Source of the DNA: JBAVVD01 sp049697115
GTDB lineage: Bacteria > Acidobacteriota > Aminicenantia > Aminicenantales > UBA4085
Direction of reading: 5' to 3'
DNA length: 34,013 bases
Assembly (NCBI GenBank): GCA_049697115.1
Contig: JBAVVD010000015.1
Span: forward strand, 1 to 34,013
The notes below the pieces were generated by a model. That model was given only the letters and a program-made list of their open reading frames with translations, had not been told where the DNA came from and made no database searches. Made by a program: the position numbers and the translations under genes. Of this stretch, positions 24,128 through 31,336 are shown piece after piece (position 1 is the stretch's first letter; the number at the start of each line of letters is the position of its first letter).

Positions 24128-25840
24128 TCAAAAGACAACTTTTCCATCAAGGATGGATATTTTGACATTTATGCCCTGGATTTTTTCAGAAGAGATTTCA
24201 AAGAGATTTCCATCGAGGACGACTAAATCCGCAAGTTTACCGGATTCAATCGTGCCTTTCAGGTGTTCGGAGAATTCGGTGAAGGCGGCGTTAAGGGTGT
24301 AGCCTCGAATCGCCTCCTCGAGTGAAATCTTCTGTTCGGGAAACCAGCCGTCTGGGTTCTTGCCGTCCGTCGTCTGCCGTGTCACGGCCGCGTAAATCCC
24401 TGAAATAGGATTCAGCGGGGCAACGGTCCAGTCCGAGCCGAAGGCAAGCCTCACTCCCCTGTCCAGCAGCGACCTGAAGACATGCGTCGTTTTGCACCGG
24501 TCCCCCCCGATTTTTTTCTCCGCCCATCTCCCGTCGTCAATGGCATGAAAGGGCTGAACCGAGCCGATGATTCCGAGCCTCGCCATACGCTCCATATCCT
24601 CAGGGCGCAGATGCTGAGCATGTTCGATCCGCCACCGCCTATCCCTCGGCCCGTTCTGCTGGATCAACTTTTCGAATATATCCAGGATCATGGCATTGGC
24701 CCTGTCGCCGATGGCGTGAACCGCCACTTGCAATCCCGCCCGATCCGCCCTCATAATCCTTTTCTCCATTATCCCTTCGGGGAACATCTGGGCATGGAGG
24801 AGGCCAAACGCTTTGGGATCGTCCGTGTACGGCTCAAAGAAAAGCGCCGTGGATGAACCGAGCGAGCCGTCCACAAAGCCTTTGAGCCCGCCAATCTTGA
24901 GCCTGTTATTCCCGAACGGACTCTTGAGTTTGAGGCGGGCGAGCGTTTCCACCTCGGTGATCGGAATATAGACCGTGAGCCGGGCCGTCAGTTTCCCCAG
25001 CCTCTGCAGCTCCTGGTAGACCTCAAAGCTCGAAGCATCAGCCATATCATGGATGGATGTGACGCCGTTCTCTGCCGCATGCTTCAAGGCAGTCTCAGCG
25101 GCCCTGAGATTCTCCTGGAAGGAAGGCTCGGGGATGTGACTGTAAACTAGGTCCATGGCGGCGTCCTTGAGGATCCCTGTGGGCTCTCCTGTGACCGGGT
25201 CTTTGACGATCTCGCCTCCAGGGGGAGCGGATGTGGCTGCGGTAATTCCGGCGATTTTCAGAGCCAGGGAGTTCGCCAGAACCATGTGGCTGTCATGCCG
25301 GTTGACGCAGACAGAATTCTCTGGAGTGACAGTGTCAATCCATTCTTTACGCGGGAGCTCAGGCGGAGAGAACTGCTGGTGGTCCCAGTCGCCGTTGAGT
25401 ATCCATTCGCTCTTGGAAATGGCCTTGGCCTGGGATGCGATCCGGGAAATGAATTCCTCTTTGGAGAAAACGTCGCGGAGCTTGACGGAGAGGAGCGCAT
25501 GGCCGCCGGCAATAAAATGGGTGTGGCTGTCGATAAAGCCGGGGAGGACAAATGAGCCGGCAAGGTCGATGATGCGGGTGGAGAGGGAAGCAGAGGCGGC
25601 ATGCTTCAGGACTTCTTTGTTCGAACCGACAGCGATAATCCGGTCGCATTTTATGGCCACGGCTTCGGCCCAGGGCTGGGCCGAATTGACGGTGTAGATT
25701 TTTCCGTTGATCAGGATGAGGTCTGCCAACCTGACGGTTTCTTCCATCTTCACTCCTTTACTGCACCCGGAATCCAGAAATCCCAGAAGAAAAATAATCA
25801 TGATAGAAAATTTTATCCCATTCAATCGCTCCTCCTCCAT
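24128..25840 (-). CDS. Amidohydrolase family protein (YtcJ/Amidohydro_3 type), possible lipoprotein
   Basis: The 570-residue protein has the amidohydrolase composite domain (ILINGKIYTVNSAQPWAEA) and the metal-binding FIDSHTHF motif. Further metal-site motifs are HAIGDRAN, RIEHAQHL and LAFGSDWTVAPLNP, and the C-terminal KLADLVVLD segment is also typical. These belong to the YtcJ-like Amidohydro_3 group, whose substrates are mostly unknown. A hydrophobic N-terminus ends in FLDSGCSKG, a possible though imperfect lipobox, so the enzyme may be anchored outside the cytoplasm. The ATG at 25840 has no ribosome binding site. GGAGGAGGAG within its first codons points instead to a TTG at 25825 as the actual start. 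Confidence 0.88.
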   Translation of the reverse strand: MEEERLNGIKFSIMIIFLLGFLDSGCSKGVKMEETVRLADLILINGKIYTVNSAQPWAEAVAIKCDRIIAVGSNKEVLKHAASASLSTRIIDLAGSFVLPGFIDSHTHFIAGGHALLSVKLRDVFSKEEFISRIASQAKAISKSEWILNGDWDHQQFSPPELPRKEWIDTVTPENSVCVNRHDSHMVLANSLALKIAGITAATSAPPGGEIVKDPVTGEPTGILKDAAMDLVYSHIPEPSFQENLRAAETALKHAAENGVTSIHDMADASSFEVYQELQRLGKLTARLTVYIPITEVETLARLKLKSPFGNNRLKIGGLKGFVDGSLGSSTALFFEPYTDDPKAFGLLHAQMFPEGIMEKRIMRADRAGLQVAVHAIGDRANAMILDIFEKLIQQNGPRDRRWRIEHAQHLRPEDMERMARLGIIGSVQPFHAIDDGRWAEKKIGGDRCKTTHVFRSLLDRGVRLAFGSDWTVAPLNPISGIYAAVTRQTTDGKNPDGWFPEQKISLEEAIRGYTLNAAFTEFSEHLKGTIESGKLADLVVLDGNLFEISSEKIQGINVKISILDGKVVF

Positions 25841-25884
25841 CCATTCGATTTTCTGATTTTATGGCGAAGAAAGTGTGAAGAAAG

Positions 25885-26769
25885 TCATAGCTGAATCTTA
25901 TCAAAATCATGGGGAATGATAAGCTTCCCGTTGAAGCTCCGCCGGATTTCCTCCTCAAGCTCGGTAAGGGAAAAAGCCACCTCGCCGAAAAAGTGGCAGG
26001 GAATGAGGCTCCGGACCCCCGCTTTATGGGCAAGGCGGCCGAGCGCAAGGGAATGCGTATGCATATTGTAGAGGATGGGATACTCCTCAAAAATGCGCGA
26101 TGGAGCGCTGCAGTCATGGATGAGACAGTCGGCGCTGTGGGCGGCGTCAATAAGCACGGTATCAACGGGCGTATCACCGGAATAGACCAGGTCCAGAGTC
26201 CCGGCCGCGTCCGAATCTGGAGATTCGGCAGAGGGATGAACAGTGGGAGACAGGGATTTCAGGGCATTCCGGCAGAATCGAAAATGATACGCCAGCGAGG
26301 AAGAATGGTGGGGAACGCTGAGGGCCGTGACTTCCGCGTGGCTCTCCAGGCTAAAAGTTTGTCCGGGCGTAATTGGAACATAGCCGATCCTCATCTTGAA
26401 TCTTTTCTCCTGAAGCCCGAAAAGGTCCAGGAATCGGCGGCAGAATTTGATCGTCTCTTCGGAGCCGTAGAGTCGGATCAGGCCCTCCTCGAGCATCAGG
26501 CTGTGAACCAGCGATGGCAGGCCGTAGATGTGGTCGGGGTGGATGTGCGTCACAAGGATTGTGCCTATCTCGAGCGGGCTGAATCCAAGTTTTTTGACTT
26601 TCTGGATGATGCTGCCGGGGCAGTCGATCAGGATGAGTTTTTGGCGGGAGACGTTTGAGTCCGGAACTTTCCGGCGTGCGCCACCATGAAAATTAATAAT
26701 AAAAGAGGTATTGTCCCTCTCAGGTGTGGCGACCGACCCGCCCGTACCCAGGAAACAGATTTCCGCCAT
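25885..26769 (-). CDS. MBL-fold metallohydrolase, RNase Z-like
   Basis: From the ATG at 26769 the protein has 294 residues and opens directly with the fold's first strand (MAEICFLGTGGSVATPERDN). The metal motif is THIHPDHIYG (H75, H77, D79, H80), followed by SVPHHSSSLAY, YSGDTPVDTV, an Asp/His-rich DAAHSADCLIHDCS segment and HTHSL/PCHFFGE. This arrangement is that of RNase Z-like/beta-CASP-free MBL hydrolases; the RNase Z exosite and substrate are not evident. A longer frame to 26889 exists, but those residues lie in the nikR gene and have a low-complexity, unconserved look. The 2-bp gap after nikR implies coupling. Confidence 0.82.
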   Translation of the reverse strand: MAEICFLGTGGSVATPERDNTSFIINFHGGARRKVPDSNVSRQKLILIDCPGSIIQKVKKLGFSPLEIGTILVTHIHPDHIYGLPSLVHSLMLEEGLIRLYGSEETIKFCRRFLDLFGLQEKRFKMRIGYVPITPGQTFSLESHAEVTALSVPHHSSSLAYHFRFCRNALKSLSPTVHPSAESPDSDAAGTLDLVYSGDTPVDTVLIDAAHSADCLIHDCSAPSRIFEEYPILYNMHTHSLALGRLAHKAGVRSLIPCHFFGEVAFSLTELEEEIRRSFNGKLIIPHDFDKIQL

Positions 26770-26771
26770 TT

Positions 26772-27194
26772 TTACAACGAGGAACTTTTTATAATAGTGG
26801 CGTGCTGGACGCCCTTGACGGCCTGGAGCGAATCGGCCAGGCGCTGGGCATCCGCCGCTTTTCCCTTGACGACGATGATTTCCAGGCAATGGCTGGGATC
26901 GAGGTGAATGTGCTGGGTGGAAATGATGATCGCATGGGAGTCATGCTGGATATCGAGAATCTTGTTGACGAGATTCCGGCTGTGATGGTTGTAGACGATC
27001 GTCACCACTCCCACAATCATTTCATTGGAGCTCCAGCGCTCATGGGCCAGCTCATTCCGGATGAGGTCGCGGATGGCTTCCGAGCGGTTGGAATAACTTT
27101 TCTGCCGGATATGCGCATCAAACTTTTCAATCAGATCCGGCGGGATGGAAATTCCGAATCGAATAAGCGGGGAACTTTGAGCGCTTTTTTTCAT
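26772..27194 (-). CDS. nikR: Nickel-responsive regulator NikR
   Basis: The 140-residue protein has an N-terminal ribbon-helix-helix DNA-binding domain (IRFGISIPPDLIEKFDAHIR, then QKSYSNRSEAIRDLIRNELA) and a C-terminal ACT-like domain. The four nickel ligands of NikR can be placed at H84, H95, H97 and C103 with the same spacing as in the E. coli protein (H76, H87, H89, C95), in QHDSH and QHIHLDPSHCLE. With nickel bound, NikR usually represses nickel uptake genes. None is visible in this window; the next gene is the MBL-fold hydrolase. The start at 27194 agrees with the family length. Confidence 0.9.
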   Translation of the reverse strand: MKKSAQSSPLIRFGISIPPDLIEKFDAHIRQKSYSNRSEAIRDLIRNELAHERWSSNEMIVGVVTIVYNHHSRNLVNKILDIQHDSHAIIISTQHIHLDPSHCLEIIVVKGKAADAQRLADSLQAVKGVQHATIIKSSSL

Positions 27195-27210
27195 AGGCCG
27201 CCGTTCATTT

Positions 27211-27239
27211 TATGTAGCATCATTCATGGCACCTGTCAA
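27211..27239 (-). promoter_or_regulatory. Candidate promoter for nikR
   Basis: On the minus strand a perfect -35 TTGACA (27239-27234) is followed after 17 bp by TACATA (27216-27211), three of six matches to the -10 consensus. Transcription would start only about 10 nt before the ATG at 27194, giving an almost leaderless message. No clear NikR box is seen around it. Confidence 0.4.
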
Positions 27240-27425
27240 ACACAAAAATCGATCCGGTAGCATCTCCATTTCTGTGATGGGGGCGATCGTCACCCTATTC
27301 CAAATCTGAGTCATCACCGAAACGGATACTTCCAATCAATCCTTTTCTTCTAAAAAAATTCGTGTAAAATGTGTAGGTCTGACGCAATGCCGTTAATCGA
27401 GGAATGCAGAAGGACGACGCGGTGA

Positions 27426-28511
27426 ATGAAACAAAAACAATTTGACTTGAGCGTTTCGTCGCCGGGGCGGATATGTCTGTTCGGCGAACATCAGGATTAT
27501 TTCGGCCTGGGCATTATCGCCGCGGCCGTCAACCTCAGAATTACAATCCGCGGACAAAAAAGACGCGACCGAAAATTCGTTATTGACCTTCCAGATGTGG
27601 AAGGCCGGGAAGAATTCGGGATTGACACGGAAATTCCCTATGACACAAAGAGAGATTACCTCAAAAGCGGCGTCAATGTCCTGAGGCGGAGGGGAATTGA
27701 TTTTTATTCGGGCTGGGACGTCATTGTCCGTGGGACAATTCCCATTAATGCCGGAAGCGCAAGCTCCTCGGCGCTGGTCGTGGCCTGGAATCAGTTCCTG
27801 CTGGAGGCTGGCCGCAATGCCCCCCCCCACTCACCCGAAGAAATTGCCGAGCTCGGATACCTTTCGGAAGTTGCGGAGTTCAAGGAGCCGGGGGGGAAGA
27901 TGGATCATTTTGCATCCGCGCTCGGAGGCGTTGTCTGGATCCAGTTTGACGAGCCGATGAAACTCACCCGGCTGTCCAATCCTCTCCAGACATTCGTCCT
28001 GGCCAACTCTCTCAAAAAAAAAGATACGACCGGAATGCTGGGCTATATTAAAAGTCACGTCCTGGAAGGAGTGGCGCAGCTTCAGAAGAAATTTCGGGAT
28101 TTTAACCTCAAGAGCCCCCTCACGCCTGAAGTGGAAAAAGAAATCGATCGACTTCCGGCCGATGTCCGGAGGCTTCTCAAGGGAACCCTTCTCACACGGG
28201 ATCTCACCCGTCAGGGAGCCGCTCTCTTCCAGGCCGATGAGTTTAATCACGCACGGTTCGGCAAGCTGCTCTCCGCCCAGCACGAAGTCCTCAGGCACTT
28301 TCTTCAGACATCGACGCCGAAAATCGAACAGATGATTGAGGCGTCGCTCGCGGCCGGTGCGCTCGGCGCCAAAATCAACGGGTCGGGCGGCGGGGGATGC
28401 ATGTTCGCCTATGCGCCTGAAAATCCGGAAAAGGTCGCCGAAGCTGTGGAAAAAATCGGCGCCAGAGTGTATATTGTCCGCGTGGATGAAGGAGTGCGGC
28501 GAGAACACTAA
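27426..28511 (+). CDS. GHMP kinase, galactokinase-like
   Basis: The 361-residue protein carries the three GHMP kinase motifs. Motif 1 is SPGRICLFGEHQDYFG at about 12-27, similar to the galactokinase signature. Motif 2 is the phosphate-binding INAGSASSSALV (107-118). Motif 3 is the glycine-rich GAKINGSGGGGCMFAY near the C-terminus. The Asp in GGKMDHFASALGG at 160 should be the catalytic base. Members phosphorylate sugars (galactose, heptoses, fucose) or mevalonate; the GEHQDY motif favours a sugar substrate, but this is not certain. AAGGA lies 11 nt before the ATG. The EF-P gene follows after 27 bp. Confidence 0.85.
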   Translation: MKQKQFDLSVSSPGRICLFGEHQDYFGLGIIAAAVNLRITIRGQKRRDRKFVIDLPDVEGREEFGIDTEIPYDTKRDYLKSGVNVLRRRGIDFYSGWDVIVRGTIPINAGSASSSALVVAWNQFLLEAGRNAPPHSPEEIAELGYLSEVAEFKEPGGKMDHFASALGGVVWIQFDEPMKLTRLSNPLQTFVLANSLKKKDTTGMLGYIKSHVLEGVAQLQKKFRDFNLKSPLTPEVEKEIDRLPADVRRLLKGTLLTRDLTRQGAALFQADEFNHARFGKLLSAQHEVLRHFLQTSTPKIEQMIEASLAAGALGAKINGSGGGGCMFAYAPENPEKVAEAVEKIGARVYIVRVDEGVRREH

Positions 28512-28538
28512 TAGGAACGCAGAGTCTTGGGAGGAACG

Positions 28539-29105
28539 ATGATCAATGCCACGCAAATCCGAAGAGGAATGATCATAAAAAATGAGGGCGGCCTGTACAA
28601 GGTCCTGGATGTCATTCACGTCGCACCCGGAAGATGGAAGGCGATGGTCCAGACCAAACTCCGCAGTCTCAAAGATGGGACGCAAAGTGAATACCGATTC
28701 CGTTCGGAAGACCGGGTCGAGCAGGCTTTCCTGGAGGAAGTGGAAATGGAGTTTCTCTACCAGTCCGGAGAGGATTACATCTTCATGAATTTGACGAATT
28801 ACGACCAGGTCAAGCTGCCGCTGGAGGTGCTCGGCGACAGTCAAAAATACCTGGTCCCCAACATTGTGTTTTCAGTTGAATTCCACGAAGGAAAGCCGGT
28901 CGGCGCCCGGCCGCCTCTGACGGTCGATCTGAAGGTCGTGGAGACAGTGCCCTTTCTCAAGGGCGCGACTCAGACGGCCCAGAACAAGCCCGCCACCCTT
29001 GAAAACGGACTCGTTGTGACTGTCCCTCAGTTTATCAAGGAAGGGGATGTGGTCAAAATCGACACCCGCGAGGATAAATACCTCGAGCGCGTCAAAAGCA
29101 ATTAG
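28539..29105 (+). CDS. efp: Elongation factor P
   Basis: The 188-residue protein has the three-domain EF-P layout: KOW-like domain I (MINATQIRRGMIIKNEGG), central OB domain (YDQVKLPLEVLGDSQKYLVP) and the C-terminal OB domain with the signature KPATLENGLVVTVPQFIKEGD. EF-P binds stalled ribosomes at the E site and aids peptide-bond formation at polyproline stretches. The domain I loop tip is PGRW, with Arg at position 32, the site that is rhamnosylated in EarP-type EF-P. The start at 28539 is set by GGGAGG six bases before it; a TTG 12 bp upstream lies inside that ribosome binding site. It probably shares a transcript with the GHMP kinase. Confidence 0.95.
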   Translation: MINATQIRRGMIIKNEGGLYKVLDVIHVAPGRWKAMVQTKLRSLKDGTQSEYRFRSEDRVEQAFLEEVEMEFLYQSGEDYIFMNLTNYDQVKLPLEVLGDSQKYLVPNIVFSVEFHEGKPVGARPPLTVDLKVVETVPFLKGATQTAQNKPATLENGLVVTVPQFIKEGDVVKIDTREDKYLERVKSN

Positions 29106-29111
29106 GGGATA

Positions 29112-31325
29112 CTAAAAGATGTGGCGGAAGACGGCAGTGTTGCCGTAGCTGTCCCTGACCTGGATGGTGATCATATTATCCGCATTCGGAGCCAGCTTCG
29201 CGCTGAATTTGAAGCTCTCCTGCTTCGAATCGCAAATCCCATCCTCCGGAAACACAACGCCCCACTCGCCGGGCCGGATGAGGTATTTGACCTCCTTGAC
29301 GGCTGAGAGCAGATCCTCCACCTGAAAAGTCACATCCAAAATGTTCTTCTCCCGCGCGGCTTTGAAATTCATAATCGCGGGCGCCGTGTTATCGATCACC
29401 AAAGGCCGGCTGATTTTATCTGAATGCTTCTCCAGTTCTGACGGATTTGAGGGGCCGTCCGAAGCTTCCACCTTCAAATAATAAACCCCGTCCGGAAAAT
29501 TCACGGTGTCAAAAGCAAAGAGGTTTTCCTCCCATTTCTCTTCCAGGACTCTCCAGTCTCGTTCTCCTTCCTGCCGGATGCTAATGGCATACTGGAGAGT
29601 ATCTTCATTCTCATCTGAAGCGTCCCATTTGACTGTCTGGAAACCTTTTCTTTCGACCTTCTTGGCCATCGCCAGCGTGGAAATCTTTTCTTCTTTCTTA
29701 TCCATCCGGTTCGGATTTCTCCTCTCCAGGCCCCAGATGATCTCTTCCGGCTCGGGCGGTTTCAGATAGACCTGATTCGGGTCCAACAGCTCCAGACTCG
29801 TGATCACCGGAGCCATGTTCGTCTGCAGAAAGAAAATTGAGACTCTGTCGAGCGCAGGTGAAAACCTTCCGGATTGCGTCTTGAACAACACCTTGAATTG
29901 AAGATAGCGGGCCCTGGGGCTCAGGATCTGCTCGCCTTCCTTCTTCTGATAGAGCGGAGACCATTCGCTCCATGTCTGGTTGGGCTCGAAGGAATTGCCG
30001 CTGCGCGTCTGCAGTCGGAGAATCGATCCCACTGGAAGCTCCGCGTTCCAGCTGATCCTTCCCCAGGAGGAGACGGTCTTTGTGTCCAGAACGTAGCCCA
30101 AATACTCTCCATCAAATCTCTGTTCCGGATACATCACGCTCAACTGAGACGGATTATTGGAAACCAGATAGATTTTTGAATCAAACGGAATGAGGGCATA
30201 GACCTGTTCGGAATTCTTCTGAAGCAGAAGGGACGCTTTCTCTTCTCTGTCCAGAGCATATAGACGTCCATTATTTCCGGTCCCAAAGACCAGAGTCTTT
30301 TCTGCGGCATTCCAGAAAAGGCAGTAAATGAGCTCTTCCGGTGAGTACCAGAGCCTCCGGGCTATTCCCTCCGGACTAATCCTGTAGAGAGCTCCGGGCT
30401 CTTTTTGAGTTGTCGGCGAAAGGCCGAGCGGCCGCTCAGAAGAAGCTCTCTCCGTTCCGGCGGAGGTTTCCTGAGAAACCGACACCGCGGTGACGGAAAT
30501 AGTCCCATCCACACTGCGCTCCGGCGCCAGCGAAACGACACCGTCTTTTTTGGATTTCGTGAACACGCCGCCGGCCGCCGCATAAATATTGCCCTCTTCA
30601 TCCAGGGCGATATTTTTGACTTCCTCATAAGGCGACTCGAACACAATGGAAATCTTTCCGGATTTCGTCAGGCGATAAACGAGCCCGCCGCCGCCGCTCC
30701 CGGCGATAATATCGCCGTTTTTGGCCTTCTTCATACAGAGGATATGATCTTCCTCCACATTCAGAACCTGCTTCCCCTCTCCCAGGGGATTGATCTCATA
30801 AATTCCACCGCCCTCGCCCATAGCGGCAAGGAGATTCCCTTCCTCTGTGAACAGCAAATCCCAGATGTATTTTTCACTGGGATTAAAAAATTCTTCTCCT
30901 TTGCTCGGAGAAGTGATTTTATAGATCCGGCCGTTGGGCGATGTCCCGGCATAGAGATTTCCCTTTTTATCCAGGGCCAGGCAGGTGACATCCATTTCAG
31001 AGGCCTGGAAATAAAACTCAACTTTGCCTTCCTTGTCCATTTTGTAAACTTTGCCCCCATGGCCGGTTCCGAGATACGCCGTGCCGTCCGGAGCCAGAAG
31101 AAAAGACAGATAAAACTCCTCCGAAGGCCCTTCGATTTTTTCTTCCCGGGGAGAAAGGGAAAGGATCCCTTCCGAAGAAATGGAGATCCCGTTGAATTTC
31201 CCTCTCAAGAAATCCTCATAGTTCCGGATTTCCCATTTCTGGGGAACGACCGCGTGAAGCCAAAGCGCGGGCGAGCCAATAAATAAAATGAAAAAAATGG
31301 CCATACGTAGACGACCGTTTCTCAT
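29112..31325 (-). CDS. Secreted beta-propeller protein with C-terminal Ig/Fn3-like domains
   Basis: The 737-residue protein has an N-terminal signal peptide (AIFFILFIGSPALWLHA). A propeller built of repeated blades follows, in the form DGTAYLGTGHGGKVYKMDKEG, KGNLYAGTSPNGRIYKIT, EGNLLAAMGEGGGIYEI and GDIIAGSGGGGLVYRL, roughly residues 60-420. Later residues (about 430-737) form beta-sandwich regions resembling fibronectin type III or bacterial Ig-like folds (PVITSLELLDPN, FPDGVYYLKVEASDG, VIDNTAPAIMNF). Enzymatic residues are not evident, so a binding or scaffold role outside the cytoplasm is likely. It starts 11 bp after the S55 protease gene with AGGAG upstream, and the two may function together. 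Its stop is 6 bp from the convergent efp stop. Confidence 0.75.
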   Translation of the reverse strand: MRNGRLRMAIFFILFIGSPALWLHAVVPQKWEIRNYEDFLRGKFNGISISSEGILSLSPREEKIEGPSEEFYLSFLLAPDGTAYLGTGHGGKVYKMDKEGKVEFYFQASEMDVTCLALDKKGNLYAGTSPNGRIYKITSPSKGEEFFNPSEKYIWDLLFTEEGNLLAAMGEGGGIYEINPLGEGKQVLNVEEDHILCMKKAKNGDIIAGSGGGGLVYRLTKSGKISIVFESPYEEVKNIALDEEGNIYAAAGGVFTKSKKDGVVSLAPERSVDGTISVTAVSVSQETSAGTERASSERPLGLSPTTQKEPGALYRISPEGIARRLWYSPEELIYCLFWNAAEKTLVFGTGNNGRLYALDREEKASLLLQKNSEQVYALIPFDSKIYLVSNNPSQLSVMYPEQRFDGEYLGYVLDTKTVSSWGRISWNAELPVGSILRLQTRSGNSFEPNQTWSEWSPLYQKKEGEQILSPRARYLQFKVLFKTQSGRFSPALDRVSIFFLQTNMAPVITSLELLDPNQVYLKPPEPEEIIWGLERRNPNRMDKKEEKISTLAMAKKVERKGFQTVKWDASDENEDTLQYAISIRQEGERDWRVLEEKWEENLFAFDTVNFPDGVYYLKVEASDGPSNPSELEKHSDKISRPLVIDNTAPAIMNFKAAREKNILDVTFQVEDLLSAVKEVKYLIRPGEWGVVFPEDGICDSKQESFKFSAKLAPNADNMITIQVRDSYGNTAVFRHIF

Positions 31326-31336
31326 CTTTTACTCTC

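Noticed and set aside
26770..26889. N-terminal extension of the MBL-fold hydrolase
   Set aside because: The extra residues fall in the nikR coding sequence in another frame and resemble no known domain; the fold starts at the ATG at 26769.
27274..27293. GTGA-N12-TCAC as a regulator-binding site between nikR and the GHMP kinase
   Set aside because: Only 4-bp arms, and it matches no NikR-type spacing; such short symmetry is expected by chance.
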